DNA of 64,000 nucleotides from Plasmodium brasilianum (taxonomy: Eukaryota > Apicomplexa > Aconoidasida > Haemosporida > Plasmodiidae): assembly GCF_023973825.1 (NCBI RefSeq), contig NC_090121.1, positions 1,596,001 to 1,660,000 on the forward strand, in the 5' to 3' direction. Numbering within the stretch: the first letter of the stretch is position 1; each line of letters opens with the position of its first letter. Both the position numbers and the translations under genes were made by a program. This document shows, piece after piece, positions 25,601 through 37,894 of the stretch. Under the pieces are notes generated by a model, which was not told the origin of the DNA, did no database searches, and saw only the letters and a program-made list of their open reading frames with translations.

Positions 25601-26849
25601 GCAATTAATAGATGGAATTTTATATGCATTTCAAGAACAAGCATCAGATGATTATTATGTTTTATTAAATTCATTTGATGTGATAGTAAACAAATTAAAG
25701 TTAAGAATGAAACCGTACTTACCACAAATAGCTGGTATAATCAGGTGGCGATTAAATACACCATTACCTAAAATAAGACAACAGAGTGCTGATCTCATAT
25801 CAAGAATTGCAAAATTAATAAAAATATGTGGTGAGCAACAAATGTTAGGTCATCTAGCTTTATATCTGTATGAATATTTAGGAGAAGAATATCCTGAGGT
25901 ACTGGGTAATATTATTAGAGCTCTTAAATGTATAGTTGTAGTTTTAGGTGTTCAGAATATGACGCCACCTATAAAAGATTTACTACCTAGAATAACACCA
26001 ATTTTAAAAAATAGGCATGAAAAAGTACAAGAAAATGTTATTGACTTGATTGGTATTATAGCAGATAAGGGAGGTGATTTAGTATCTCCAAAAGAATGGG
26101 ATCGAATATGCTTTGACCTAATAGAATTGTTAAAATCGAATAAAAAATTAATTAGAAGAGCAACTATTCAAACTTTTGGTTATATTGCTAGAACTATAGG
26201 ACCATTTGAAGTTTTAACAGTTTTATTAAATAATTTAAGAGTTCAAGAAAGACAACTAAGAGTATGTACTACAGTTGCAATAGCAATTGTAGCTGATACT
26301 TGTTTACCTTATTCTGTCTTAGCTGCATTAATGAATGAATATAGAACTCAAGATCTTAATGTACAGAATGGAGTATTAAAAGCTTTATCCTTTATGTTTG
26401 AATATATAGGTGAAATAGCAAAGGATTATGTATACTCAGTAGTTTCATTATTAGAACATGCATTAATGGATAGAGATCTAGTTCACAGACAAATAGCTAC
26501 ATGGGCATGTAAACATTTAGCACTAGGTTGCTTTGGGTTTAATCGTGAAGATGCTTTAATACATTTACTAAATTATGTATGGCCTAACATATTTGAAACA
26601 TCCCCACATCTAATTCAAGCTGTCATAGATTCTATTGATGGATTCAGAGTAGCTTTAGGACCTGCTATCATTTTTCAATACCTAGTTCAAGGCATTTTTC
26701 ACCCATCTCGTAAGGTTAGAGAAATTTATTGGAAAATATATAATAATGTTTATATAGGACACCAGGATAGTCTTGTTCCCATCTACCCGCCATTTGAAAA
26801 GTTAAATGACAGCAATTTCACGCGCGATGAATTGCACTACACGTTGTAG
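22602..26849 (+). CDS. SF3B1: Splicing factor 3B subunit 1 (SF3b155)
   Basis: Single exon, 1415 residues; an upstream in-frame extension of ten codons exists but MGSKRNELD is the likelier start. SF3B1 is the HEAT-repeat scaffold of the U2 snRNP SF3b complex that clamps the branch-site helix in the nucleus. The N-terminal third is disordered, with tryptophan-containing motifs typical of SF3B1 ([26 protein letters not shown]) and TPY/TPF phosphosite-like motifs, plus Ala-Thr-Gly and Asn repeats. From ~residue 610 the HEAT array is nearly colinear with the human protein ([61 protein letters not shown]). Residues at human cancer-hotspot positions are unchanged, including Lys810, equivalent to human Lys700. 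The C-terminus ([16 protein letters not shown]...) is complete. Confidence 0.98.
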   Translation: MGSKRNELDRKDVYRNLNYSNEKLNGGDIKYVKEIDPILNDDYGDSFSNYRSNNKDVNISKLKNEIIQNELLNNDDINDVSLGLVKDKSIKKRENEFQKKKYDYILSPGRADPFSDKSPSPEERTYVDVMQEIHNEGKRNKIIHGKKGSASGTTTNETRKKKLRWGYTEGEHTINKTNGDGVDTSMYYTGIATIASGDAGSNDTGSVTTGTAATGTAATGTAATGPTSSDPVAARQKGEGSGLRKESTKSKWDYVEEENSINFGSMPTPAPSKWVDTPFILNDGNIKKKKISRWDKIGEGSAADNTGASDMKTPKIAILDANNINKNRNNISNNNNSSNNNNVLGSTPYIITNNNGTIINTPYMGNHTNMFTPMATGLSSSLQGDSLIKMKIKNEMDVRNRPLTDEDLNELLPSEGYEIVKPPEEYETLRKNKLKAMFKSMAGTPLLLSNNSAAGRSGIISTNQMLSVNNVTVSSSGATDTFPGKNAGLQNDSMSAIGGIVNNLVSTPYESKEKEMVQTPYMNNNMQSTLINTPFYDIPTVNNNQQEEETHYSNIMQNKYFEINNPQVLSELKYIQLKDEDYIYFNKLFQNVNEEELSQDELKERKFMLLLLKIKNGTPSIRRTALRAITEKVKELGPETLFNLILPLMMQNTLEDQERHLLVKVIDRILFKLDDLVRPYVHKILVVIEPLLIDEDYYARVEGREIISNLAKAAGLATMIGIMRPDIDHPDEYVRNTTARAFAVVASALGIPSLILFLKAVCQSKKNWEARHTGIKIVQQIAILMGCAVLPHLKQLVNIIAHGLHDEQQKVRTITALALAALAEAAAPYGIEAFDSVLRPLWKGITEYRGKLLAAFLKAIGLIIPLMDSYHANYYTREVMIILINEFNSPDEEMKKIVLKCVKQCIQTEGIEKDYINQEVVDPFFEKFWVMRNSNDKRNFNLIVETTVEIANKIGGALVISRIVDDLKDPSEQYRKMVMQTIQSIINNLGVDDIDQKLEEQLIDGILYAFQEQASDDYYVLLNSFDVIVNKLKLRMKPYLPQIAGIIRWRLNTPLPKIRQQSADLISRIAKLIKICGEQQMLGHLALYLYEYLGEEYPEVLGNIIRALKCIVVVLGVQNMTPPIKDLLPRITPILKNRHEKVQENVIDLIGIIADKGGDLVSPKEWDRICFDLIELLKSNKKLIRRATIQTFGYIARTIGPFEVLTVLLNNLRVQERQLRVCTTVAIAIVADTCLPYSVLAALMNEYRTQDLNVQNGVLKALSFMFEYIGEIAKDYVYSVVSLLEHALMDRDLVHRQIATWACKHLALGCFGFNREDALIHLLNYVWPNIFETSPHLIQAVIDSIDGFRVALGPAIIFQYLVQGIFHPSRKVREIYWKIYNNVYIGHQDSLVPIYPPFEKLNDSNFTRDELHYTL

Positions 26850-27392
26850 TTCATGTAGTTAAGGTTTGGAAGAGAGAATGGCAGCTTCTTCCAGTGGGGG
26901 CACTCTCAGGTGATGAGCGTTCTTCATCAGGGTGCGCACCCGGAGTTTGACACCTCTAGAGGTTTCCCTTGCGTGTACTTGTGTTCATTTTGTTTTTTAG
27001 TCAACATATATACGAGTGTGTTAATATATGCGGATATATGTGAATATACTTGTATGTATGAATGTACGAATGTGCGAATGCACGTGCATGTATGTGTGTG
27101 TGTCGTTTTCGCACGCTCTACTGATAACGAACAAAGGAGCAGTATTTGACATACCCCCATTTTTGCTATGCTCGCCATTTTGTAATTAAAAAGAACAGTT
27201 CGTTTTTAAGTCAAATTAAAATAAAAGAAATGAGATAAGAAGTAACATACATATACAATGGTTTACCCTTTGTAAAACAGCTATTTACTATATCACTTTT
27301 TTTTTTTTTTTTTTTTTTTTTTGCCCAATTATTTTTGATGTCAATTAGTACTTTTAATTAAAATGTGCATACTATAGGTATCGTTTTGGTTA

Positions 27393-27428
<36 letters not shown>

Positions 27429-27734
27429 TAAAAATAAAAACAGTTTTAAAGGTTGTGTTGTTTTATAATTTTAAAAAACTTTCTCTTTACATTTATTTTA
27501 CTTTTTTTCTTTTTTTATTGAACTTCTATTTTATCGCTGTTTCAACGAAGACAGGTTTTGAGAAGTTATACCTGCATCATATAGTACACTACGACACATG
27601 AATATCCTATTTATACTTTTTCCACCTGTACAACGTTTTGTGCATTTTTTATGTATGTTTATGGGGAACTAATATGAGAAATTATTTATCCATTTATTGT
27701 TAATAAAAAAGGTACACTCAAAGAAGCCTCTTTT
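26850..27734. other. Convergent intergenic region after SF3B1
   Basis: This separates the 3' ends of SF3B1 (+) and the small minus-strand gene. The first ~280 bases are of moderate GC content and probably the SF3B1 3' UTR; then come poly(T) runs at about 27298-27322 and 27398-27423. No coding signal was found. Confidence 0.55.
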
Positions 27735-28314
27735 CTAGTCTTGAAATTCTACTCGGTGTGATTTCAAGTTTTGAAATTTTCCTCGATATTGGTTGTTTCT
27801 ATTTTTGACTAGCGGAGATAAGCATTTTTTTGGTGGATCGTACCCTTCAATTTTTAGGGGGGGGATTTTTACCTATGGTAAAAGAGGACAAGTGTAAAAC
27901 AAAAAAAATGAGAATACACGTTTATCCGCATGGCGTTAAAACTTCAGTGTGCGTACATTAATACATACATATATATATACATACATATATATATATATAT
28001 ATATATTGCCTACATAGACGCATACATATATACATATAATATATGTATATGCATAAGCATATGCCATTTCTTGTGTAGTAATTATAAGCATAGCGTTGTG
28101 TGTTGAGAGTCCCCTATGGGCATACCTGTCCCTTGTCCCATATCAGGGTTCCTTTTTTTATAGCCTTTATGTACTTTTTTCGTATGGGTAATCTGTTATA
28201 AAATTGTTGTAGAATTGATACAGAATTTAGATGACTCTTAAATCTTTTAAGAGATAAGAAATTGGAACAGTAATTCGTTGCTCCGTATATATTATAAAGG
28301 TTTATCTTTATCAT
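27735..28314 (-). CDS. Small basic two-exon protein, unknown (possibly organellar)
   Basis: Exon 1 is 28126-28314 (63 codons, ATG start) and exon 2 is 27735-27872 (45 codons plus TAG), joined in phase 0 through a CAG/GTATGC donor and a T-rich CATAG acceptor, giving 108 residues. The 253-base intron holds TA repeats. The protein is basic throughout, without low-complexity sequence: exon 1 contains LPIRKKYIKAIKKGTLIWDKG and exon 2 opens VKIPPLKIEGYDPPKKC. Size, charge and a short amphipathic N-terminus would fit an organellar ribosomal protein, but that is inference; I do not recognise the family. It lies between SF3B1 and PRP19, where I recall P. falciparum having two uncharacterised genes. 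No stop interrupts either exon and the frame is kept across an eight-C run. Confidence 0.66.
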
Positions 28315-29644
28315 ATTTTTTAAAAAATAAAATAATAAATCGGAGTTTTCACGGTTCTAATATTTTCTGAGATTTTGAATATTTACGCATAAGGGGAACA
28401 AAACTCATTGTATTTTTTTTCATTCCATTACGTTTAACTTAGTTTAATTTAATTTGGTTTAACCAATTTAACTCAGTTCAATCCAGTTTAACTTGGTTCA
28501 ATCCAATTTATATATTTTTTTTTTTTTTTTTTTATTCCATGTTCAGAAAAAAGTAAAATAGGTACCAATGAAAATTCGAACTTGGATTTCAAAAGTTCAG
28601 AAATAATGCATACATTTTGGCTAGCTAGGCATTATAGTTTATCATTTTGCGAGTTAAGTTTCTTTTTAATATATCTTTGAAATTAAGAACAATTGTTTTA
28701 AGGATACGTAAATATTATATCTTATAAATTTTAATTAAATTTTGCATGGTCTACATTTGTAAAGGGGAAAAAATGTGTGCATTATGAGCCCTTAACACAA
28801 GTATTAAAAAAAAAAAAAAAATCCACGTACATAAAATGTACATATGTGCATAAGCACACATTTAGCAGGGAAGAAGTCCATGAAAATCGTTTAATAAACC
28901 ACAAGATTGATGCACTTGCATGTGTAATTTATGGAAATAGTTAAAATGTTTTATTTTTTATTTATTCATAGTGACATTAACGATGAGAATGATAAATATA
29001 AGTGTACATAAATAAATATATAAAGATATATATATATATATATATATCTACGCCATGCTTAAAGGCAGAAAAAATGTACACATTTAAGAAACCTTACGTT
29101 GAGGATTACCCAACAGAGGATAAAAAAAAGCAAAGGATTTAAGTTCGAAATGCATGCAAATATTGTAGACATATGCGAATGAAAAGGGGAGCATGAAATT
29201 TACACAAAAATATTTATACACCTTTAAAGACGCTTTAATGTTTGAGATTTCTTCTTTCTGAATAGCTTTTAAGTGCAGTTCGTATTTGCTTTTGCATGTT
29301 TGTATCTTTACGTTCCTACATGTCCCTTCGTGTCCCTTAATGCACTACATTAACATCATCATAACTCCTAGTACGAGTAAATATTGCTTTATTACATAGC
29401 CTTATAAAAAACCCTACAAGAATGGTAATTCTTCGCTACAATATCTTCATAATCTTTACAAAATTATATATGTCTCTGTTTTCCGCTGCTCTCATATCTT
29501 ACGAGTGAGTATAATTTCGAACAATTTCATGTTGCATTCCTTTATTTTAAAGATCTGTAACCACAAAATAGATAAACTGAAATATTGAAAGTTTTCATTT
29601 TGTTCCTCCCTTGTAGTGTAGTAAACGTCAAAGAAGTATTTATC
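28315..29644. other. Intergenic region between two minus-strand genes
   Basis: No gene found. It contains a degenerate TTTAAYTYRGTTTAAT run at about 28432-28510, poly(T) at 28516-28533, poly(A) at 28806-28821 and a TA run at 29026-29047. It should hold the 3' end of the 29.6-31.6 kb gene and the promoter of the small gene. Confidence 0.5.
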
Positions 29645-31580
29645 TCATAATGCGTTTCTTGTTTCCATTCTATGTCCATTCTTATAACTGTTGGCTCTTA
29701 ACTTTAATATGTGTAACTTTTTTTCAAGAGCTGTTATTTTTTTTTTATTTAGCATCGCTTCGTTGTACAGCTGTGCGTAGGTTACAGCTATATGTTTTCT
29801 TATTCCATCATCATCATTTAGCTTCGGCTTCCTCAAGTGCTGTATGGGAAAAGGTATGCAGTGTGAGGATTTATATATGTGCATACATACGTACATGCAT
29901 ACACGCATATTCACACACATATATATAATACAAAAGTTCATGCTATTTCACTTTCCATTATGAGGCATTTTTACGCAGTACAAAATTTGGCTGCATTTTA
30001 TGCTTCTTAATAGGCTTTTACGCGAGAATATGATAATTAGTAACAATTCGTAAATTTATTTTTTTAATTTTTCTTTCCTTTATTATCTTTTCTTATTTTG
30101 CTTTCCTTTATTTTGCTTTCCTTTATTTTGCTTTCCTTTATTTTGCTTTCCTTTATTTTGCTTTCCTTTATTTTGTTTTCTTATTTTGTTTTCCTTTATT
30201 TTGTTTTCCTTTATTTTGTTTCCTTTTTTTGTTTCCTATTTTTCTTTTCCTTTCATTTTGTCTCACCACTGGGACAAGGTCATGAATCCAAAATCGATTA
30301 TCAGGATTTTCATATTTACTATTGAATTTGGATATCAAGGTCTGAGCTTTAAAATTTGCATCCGCGCATTTGTTCTTTAGACTAGTCAACAGTTCAGCAA
30401 TTTGACCCACATGGTCATATGCATTTTCGGAAGCATTTACTTTTTTTAATTTTGTTTCTTCTTCTTTTTCTGCTTCCTCTTCTAATTTTGCTTCTTTATT
30501 TGTAAGATTGTTCATGTGAAAATGATGAGGTGTACTCCATTTCGAGTTGTGTGCATCCCCACTATAGTAATAATCAACAGGTGTATTTTGATATGAAAAT
30601 GAATTAGGATTATTTAACTCATCATTGTAATGTATGAAAGGAAGTCTTTTTGACACTTGCTCTTTTTTGTAAAAATATTTAACATTAACTGAGTCAGAAA
30701 TATTTTTATCACCATATTTTAAAATGTTTATTCTGTCCTCTATATCATAATGGTCCAAAGAGTAAATATTTGAATAATAAGACAATAGCCCAGTTTTTAT
30801 ATCATCAATATTAACTTTTATTTCTCCTATTCGCGGGGGTTGTAGAGGTAGTTTTTGTTTGGAGCTATGTTTTTCTTCTTTACTAACAGTTATATTCTTA
30901 TGTTTTAAATTTTCTTTATTTATAAACGCATTACATTCATAACTGGTATTATAACATGAAGGTTTGTTAGCGTTTTGTGTACTATTACTGTTACTATTAT
31001 TCAAATCATAATCTTCATGAATATCATTATCATACATTTTTGAATATTCCCTTTGTACGGAATAAGCGCTTTTTGTCTGTGGTGGTGATACTGGGACGAA
31101 ATTTTTAACATCAACATTGAATAGTTCTCTTTGCATTTCTTTCATATTTTGAGAACTTTTTAATACATTCCTTAACATATCATTTTGGAAAATTAATTCG
31201 TTCTGCATTGTTAATGTGTTTTTATAATTTTTTTCCTTTTGATTTTGGCATTCAGAATTGTGCTCTATGTTATATAAACATTCGTAGGGAAACGTCTTTT
31301 CCCTTATACATCCAACAATTTCAGTGTTGTAAAACTCATGGGTTTCATAATCTGGATCATAATCATTTTCATATGTGTTATCATAAATTGTATGGTCATT
31401 TGTTTCAAAATTTTCGAAATTTTCTGAACTATTCATGTAACTTTTGTCATTTTCCGTACTAGGAAGCTTATATGCTGATTTTGCGAATTTGGCTAATTTG
31501 TTAAAGTTATTTTTATGCAGAAAAGTGCTGTCTGTTGTAGCTCCTTTCCATTCTGAATTATTGCTTTCGCTATCCGATAC
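29645..31580 (-). CDS. Conserved-looking Plasmodium protein, unknown function (5' end uncertain)
   Basis: Two clear exons on the minus strand: 30267-31580 (438 codons) and 29645-29839 (64 codons plus TGA), joined in phase 0 from VPV/GTGAGA to a CCCATACAG acceptor. The first ATG in the large exon is at 31436, but the frame stays open and coding-like for 48 codons upstream until an acceptor (CTTAATAG) at 31581, so a short first exon probably lies upstream. One candidate is the six bases 32157-32162 (Met-Glu) followed by GTAAAT. The protein is hydrophilic, Asn/Ser-rich in its first half, with Glu/Lys coiled-coil-like segments near the end (AYDHVGQIAELLTSLKNK; QLYNEAMLNKKKITALEKKL). No domain is recognised. 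The intron carries a 15-bp repeat. Confidence 0.75.
30094..30230 (+). repeat. 15-bp T-rich minisatellite in an intron
   Basis: About nine copies of TTTTGCTTTCCTTTA and variants, inside the 427-base intron (29840-30266) of the minus-strand gene. On that gene's strand the array reads as purine-rich TAAAGGAAAGCAAAA units. Confidence 0.85.
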
Positions 31581-31843
31581 CTATTAAGAACAGAACAGTA
31601 ACTTATATTTTTCTTCACAACAACGTTACACAAGGGTATATACGCTCACATGGCATAATATATATAATATGTATGTAATATTTTTTTTTTCAGGCTCTTA
31701 TAAATAAATGAAAAAATGTATGAGCTCATGTAAAAGTGTGAGTAATCATATACATGTTTTTTATAAATTATCAGGGTTAATTATGAACGTGTATAATATT
31801 ATGAACGGTAAGGTAGAAATTTTGTAGTTTTACATATGTCAGT

Positions 31844-31914
<71 letters not shown>

Positions 31915-34016
31915 AGTCTATAAATGCACATGCACAAGCAAGGGAAAGAAATTATGTAAATAATTAGGAAAATAATTTTTAAGTATATTTAGCAATGTTT
32001 TCATAACATGAGGCATATTAATTAAAATGCCTGTTGTGCATATTTTGCATCCAAACAAAATATCATAAAGTGTTTCCATCCCTTTCATTTGTGAGATTAT
32101 ATAATATATAACAGAACAAAATTTGTTATAATGTAAATAATTGTGAATATATTTACTTCCATGATCCTAGTTAGAATGATTAAAACATTTGGCTATTGAA
32201 AAGACATATATATTATTTCGCTTATTTTTGTCATAAAATAGTACTGCTTACTAATTCATTTTATACAGCTCCCTAAGGAAGGAAAAAAAAAAAAAAAATA
32301 AATAAAATAAAAGGGCTCCACATTCTTTGAAAGGGGTAATACAATTACCACATTTTGACAGAGGTGTAAAACATTGGAGATTCCGATTTACACAAAAATA
32401 ACTATTTTTCCAAACAAGTGCATATGAACAAATACATATACATATATATATAATTATATATTAAAGTAAGTATTTTTTCGACAGGATTACTAAAAATATG
32501 TGAGTACATGTTAGATGCCGGAAAGAAGCTGAAGCTTATTTTTTTTTTTTTTTTTTGTTCCAGTTTGCCTAAAAAGGAAGTTGACTACATTCGCTAGCTT
32601 TTTATTTAAAGCTTAAGCGTAAATGTAATAAATTTGATTACAAAAAGTTTTTACCTTGTCTATAAAGAAGGAAATCTCTTAATTCATTTTCGAAATTGGT
32701 TTATAATGTTCTGAAAATTATTACGTTGCAAATTATCAATTTTACACTTTTTCAACAACTGTGATATATAGAAATATAGTGGTTATGAAAAGAAAAAAAA
32801 AAAAAAATATATGAATGTAAAATAATTATTGTGAGTAAATAATTACATGAACATGCAAGGAGAAAAAAAAAAAAAAAAAAATGTTCTCACTTCACACACA
32901 ATATAAAAGTTAAAAAAGAAAATATACATATATATATGTACACGTAAATGTAAATGTATACGCAAATGTATATGCGAATATATGTGCAAATGTATATGCG
33001 AATGTATAGGCAAATGTAACTGCAAATACAAAAAGTTTAATGTTAAATTTATTTTCAATTAAGAATTGTTCTATGTACAAAATCATTAGGTATAAATTGT
33101 CGCAGTTTTTTCATAATTTTTACATAATTACACAATTTTTGCTAACAAAAAATGCAGATGTATTTAAACTTGCGCGGGAAGCAAAGAGAAATTAATTTTT
33201 GTATAAAATGAATTTAAAACTATGTTTTTTTACTTACTATAGTAAGTGCAAAGAATGAAAAAAATTATTCTATATTTTAAGACATGGTTGTTCAACAGTA
33301 AGAAGTACAAAATGGCGCTTCCAAATATGTCAGTAAATTATGTTATTTTACTGCGCTTTTTGGAGGTTACACTGTTTTAAATTTTTACATCCTTCGACTG
33401 ATAGAAGTAGATTTTTTTTTTTTTTTTCTATATATATATATATATATGTTTATAATATATGCACAAATTTGAATTAATAAATTTTAATATATATAATAAG
33501 GTTGTAAAAAAAGGGTAAAAAAAAATTTAATTAAACTTAAAATTATTTAATGAAATTGTATCAATTGATAAATAAAAAAAAAAAATACCCGCGTAAATGG
33601 TTAAGGATTACATTTGTAAAGCATTACTGCAATTTGTAATTAAAACAAAATGGGGGGCAATGGGGTTTCTTTAAAAAAAAAAAAAAAAAAAGGAAGAAAA
33701 ATGGGAAGAAAAATGGAGAGAAAAATGGGAAGAAAAATGGAAAGAAAAATGGAAAGAAAAATGGAAAGAAAAATGGAAAGAAAAATGGGAAGAAAAATGG
33801 GAAGAAAAATGGGAAGAAAAAATGGATGAACGCATAAGCAAAATGGAATAAAAAGGAGGATAAATAAATAATTAAAAAAATAATACTGCACATTTACAAC
33901 TACGAAGAATTAAAGACGCATAAAAATGAAAAAGGAAGATGAGAGCTGTGCAGAGGTACAAACACGCTAGGAAGGGGTATAAAACACATGTGCGCTCATT
34001 GGCAGATGTCGGGAAG
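31581..34016. other. Intergenic / 5' region upstream of the 29.6-31.6 kb gene
   Basis: Holds a 67-base uninterrupted poly(A) tract (31847-31913), further A/T runs, a TRTATRY stretch near 32925-33020 and the 12-bp array at 33690. A possible six-base first exon (32157-32162) is discussed with the adjacent gene. Nothing else looks coding. Confidence 0.5.
33690..33822 (+). repeat. 12-bp minisatellite (GAAAAATGGGAA)
   Basis: Eleven copies of GAAAAATGGGAA / GAAAAATGGAAA, roughly 200 bases beyond the 3' end of PRP19. One frame is open through it on each strand, as expected for a 12-base unit; not taken as a gene. Confidence 0.9.
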
Positions 34017-35513
34017 CTAACTCCATAACTTCACTGTCTTGTCCATAGAACTAGACAACAAATAGGAAGTTCTGCTGCCAAAGCAAGTTTTGGTAACAGT
34101 ATCAGTATGCGACGAAAGAGTGTTAACTAGCGTAACTTGGTTCTTTGTATGAAAGTTATATATATGTATGTCATTTCCCAGGGCAACTGATAAATATTTT
34201 CCAGAATAATCAAAAGTGATAAAATTTGGTGTTTGTTCTAATTCTAATGTTTGAAAACTAAGAGCTTTTCGGAGATCCCACAATTTAATTGTATTATCTT
34301 TAGAACAAGATGCTAAGTAATAACCATTTTCGCTAAAGGAGATACAGTCTACTGCTTTTGTATGTCCTGTAAGTGAAGCTTTATATTCTTGACTTTTAAT
34401 ATCATATATATGTATATTTGAATCTTCCGATGCAATTCCTAGCATCATACCATCAGGATGAATAGATAAATTTTTAAAAGGAGAAGGATTATTTTTACAA
34501 GTTTTTATCGTTTTAGCTGTTTCTAAATCATGTAAAATCCATACATTATCTTTAGAAGCACTTATAAATAGATTTTCTAGTGGATGTAAAGATAATGATG
34601 TTATATGATCTTTATGTTTTGTAATTACATGAGCAGTTACATATTCATTGGTATCCGAATCACCTTTCCATATTCGAACCGTTTTATCATTTGATCCAGA
34701 TATACAAACAAAATTAGACGGATGAGATATTAGTGCATTAACTTTTTTTAAATGTCCTTGTAATTTTGAAATAATTTTATTATCAGATAGAGAAACATAA
34801 TATATATTTCCATCTTTACCTCCTGAGAAGAAATTATGATTAATATGATCATGGTTATAATTATATTTATATTTATTTATATCTAATGCTAAGGAAGTAA
34901 CTCCAGGTACAACTGAAGAATGAATATCAAACTCATTTGTATTTGTAAATTCTTTCCACTTATCTACAGAACATACATTTTCAATTTTTCTTTTCTTTCT
35001 ATTCATTAATAAATCTTTTGCAATATTTTGCATCTCGTTTAGTAGTTCATCCGTTATTCCAATCTCAAATTCATTTATATCATTTCCACTTTTTAATTGA
35101 AAAATTTGATTCCTTAAATTAGTAATCTCTTCTTTATAACTATCTTTTTCTTTTAATAATTTTGCAATTACTCTTGTAGCTGCATCATATTGATAAAGAC
35201 TATGACTTAGTTGATTTCTAATATCATTTACATGCGTTCTTAAGCTAAACATCTCCGATATTATGGAGTCCCATTCGGTTTGAAACATGGACAAAAGTCC
35301 AGGAATACTACTAGCACTTATAGGTCTAGGTTTAACAATTTTTTCATTTTTTAAAGGATACAAATCCTGTAAAGTTAATATTTCCCCACTTACTGGACAT
35401 ATCCCATAGTTTATTATATGTTTCTCTATTAGTCGTTTTTCAAAAATATAGCCTGTTTTGCTCACAACTGGCTCTTCGGGCGTCTGTCCGCTAATCGTGC
35501 ACAGAATCGACAT
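34017..35513 (-). CDS. PRP19: Pre-mRNA-processing factor 19 (U-box E3 ligase, NineTeen complex)
   Basis: Single exon, 498 residues, close to the family's usual ~500. The N-terminus (MSILCTISGQTPEEPVVS ... GICPVSGEIL) is the U-box, which lacks zinc ligands and recruits E2 enzymes. Residues ~65-135 (KPRPISASSIPGLLSMFQ..., LSHSLYQYDAATRVIAKLL) are the Prp19 tetramerisation region, and seven WD40 repeats fill ~190-498 with recognisable blades such as SGSNDKTVRIWKG, LASCSKDNTIKLWDLR and SSSMDKTVKLWS. PRP19 is the core of the NTC, needed to activate the spliceosome. Start at 35513 is an ATG in the correct family context. No unusual inserts. Confidence 0.98.
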   Translation of the reverse strand: MSILCTISGQTPEEPVVSKTGYIFEKRLIEKHIINYGICPVSGEILTLQDLYPLKNEKIVKPRPISASSIPGLLSMFQTEWDSIISEMFSLRTHVNDIRNQLSHSLYQYDAATRVIAKLLKEKDSYKEEITNLRNQIFQLKSGNDINEFEIGITDELLNEMQNIAKDLLMNRKKRKIENVCSVDKWKEFTNTNEFDIHSSVVPGVTSLALDINKYKYNYNHDHINHNFFSGGKDGNIYYVSLSDNKIISKLQGHLKKVNALISHPSNFVCISGSNDKTVRIWKGDSDTNEYVTAHVITKHKDHITSLSLHPLENLFISASKDNVWILHDLETAKTIKTCKNNPSPFKNLSIHPDGMMLGIASEDSNIHIYDIKSQEYKASLTGHTKAVDCISFSENGYYLASCSKDNTIKLWDLRKALSFQTLELEQTPNFITFDYSGKYLSVALGNDIHIYNFHTKNQVTLVNTLSSHTDTVTKTCFGSRTSYLLSSSMDKTVKLWS

Positions 35514-36023
35514 TCTGCTGAGCGATAATTCTCTTTTCAGCAGCAGTTACTCCGGCAGCGATTCACTGCTGTGGTAGTCTTACCCTCTGCTTGTGTTGCT
35601 TGCACCTCTTTTACCAAGTGTACTTCTTACTCCGCTTTTATCCTATTTCGTATACCCCACTTCTTACATTTCCTACATGCTATAGTTGGCGATAAAGTGC
35701 CTCCTTTTTTTCCTTCTTCTAAATGTGCTATTTAGTTTACTATCTCCCAACTTATTAATGACCTAACCGTTTTGTTTCACAAGATTATGATACTTAATCG
35801 GGACAAGAATAAGCAGTTTATATGTTTTGACAAATATTTTTACGCCTCCTCTCTTTTGATTTTTTTTTGACGCGCTTGTTTTCTTTTTATATTTGAACGA
35901 TTGAGGAAACTTAAATTTGGAAAAAAAAAAAAAAAGAAAAAAAAAGTAATACTTCAAATATATATATTTTAATTTGTTATCTTTTCACAAATGCGGGAAG
36001 TTTATCACATTTTTTACATTAAA

Positions 36024-36058
<35 letters not shown>

Positions 36059-36884
36059 CTGCCTCTTCGAAAAGTCATATAAATATAAAAACATATGCTG
36101 TTGCAAGTAGTTGAATTTATGAAGCTTTATTAAACTGGTAAGGGGAGCTAAAATTCAAAAATATAAAATAAAAATGACAAGAAAAAGAAAAATAAGATCT
36201 ATGGCTATATTCCTAATTTCGTCATTTTATATTTCATTTTACTTCACAAAAATCTGATGCTTTACGTTGTTTTTTTTATTTTTTTATTTTTTTATTTTTT
36301 CTAAATAAAAAGGCTGATAGAGTGCTATGCATATTTGCGTAATTTTTCACTCGTACCGATTCACTTCATGGTTAGGAAGTACAAATATGTAAAATTGTAA
36401 AAGCCGTAGGAAAGCCTGAATATTCGTGCCCATATGGATGTAATAAATGCGAACGTGCGAAAATGTGAAAAAATAGAATTATAAAAAAAAAAAAAATAAT
36501 ATACCTATCTTTGTTATAATTCTATATAAAAATGTATTATCTATTAGCATACATATATATATATATATATCCATATATTCGACTTACATAACAAAAAAGA
36601 ATTTTTTTTTTTTTCCCCTCTCATTTTTTTTGTATACCTTATAGAATTTAATATCACATATGTGCATAAATGTATACATATGTATGTATATATATATTAC
36701 ATATTAGCCGGTTTAGAACATATATTTAGCTCTTTTCCACCATGAAAAACGTACTCTTATACTTAATGAAGCGTTTTAGCAGGTTTACATATTCCTTCTC
36801 GTTATATCAAAGAGGAGTTCTTAAATATACTTCGCTTTATTACTTAGAAGGAAAGTGATGTAAAATGAAAAAAAACAAATAAAC

Positions 36885-36982
36885 AGACTAACAGACTAAC
36901 AGACTAACAGACTAACAGACTAACAGACAAGCAGACAAACAGACATACAGACATACAGACTAACAGACAAGCAGACAAACAA
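36885..36982 (+). repeat. 9-bp minisatellite (ACAGACTAA / ACAGACAAG)
   Basis: About ten copies of a 9-base unit with ACTAACAG, ACAAGCAG and ACATACAG variants, upstream of PRP19 (about 1.4 kb). Confidence 0.82.
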
Positions 36983-37534
36983 ATAAATATAATTGAACAG
37001 AATAAAGAGGCAAATTAAAAAACATTTCCAGAAATTGCAAGTTTGCGCAGAATCGAATTATTTATAACTGAACTACTTTTTATGATGCCGCGCAATTACT
37101 GCTGCTTTTGTTTGAAGCTTGGCTATACGTTGTTACGTTAAAAAGTTCATCAAAGGAGTAGTAGTACTTAGTCCAGGAATGCCGAACAATTGAATAAGTG
37201 ACGTACAACATTAGGTTGAATTAAAAAATGTAGGTATATATATATATATATATACATATATACATATACACATATACATATGCATGTACATATATACATA
37301 TAATTTCATGTGTACATTAGCGCACTAGAGTGTTTCAGACACGTTCAGACAAGACGGAAGCCTTTTTGTTACAGCTAAAATCGAAACATCGTTATTAATA
37401 TAATATCAGTCTATAATTTTTTTTTTTTTTTTTTTTTTGCAGTGTATTAAAATGTGATTACAAGCTATTTTATCTTATGCATCACACAAAGTTTTCCATT
37501 TTAAATGATAAAAAAAAAATATATATATTATTTA

Positions 37535-37682
37535 TGTATATATATATTTTTTATGTATATATATATTTTTTATGTATATATATATTTTTTATGTATATAT
37601 ATTTTTTTTATGTATATATATTTTTTTTATGTATATATATTTTTTTTATGTATATATATTTTTTTTATGTATATATATATAT
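37535..37682 (+). repeat. ~19-bp TA/T-run minisatellite
   Basis: Seven to eight units alternating TATGTATATATAT with a T6-T8 run, ending in a pure TA tract. Located 3' of the AHSA1-domain gene. Confidence 0.85.
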
Positions 37683-37894
37683 ATATATATAAATGCTGCT
37701 AAATCGCGCTAATTACAATGTTCGTATTTTTTTAGATCCATTAAGGGAAAAATCTTAAAATAAAATAAAATAAGAATATGTTGCCCTATTGAGTCATAAT
37801 ACATTCAACTTTTTCAATATGTATAAATACATACATATGGTACATACATTATATATCTTTTTCCCCCCTCCCCATCCCTTAAAAAAAGGTGTTG

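Larger units (their letters stand above)
35514..37894. other. Intergenic region between PRP19 and the AHSA1-domain gene
   Basis: Both neighbours are on the minus strand, so it holds the PRP19 promoter and the AHSA1 gene's 3' end. It contains a 30-base poly(T) run (~36031-36059), a 9-bp ACAGACTAA array at 36885, and a TATGTATATATA + T8 array at 37535. No exon seen. Confidence 0.5.
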
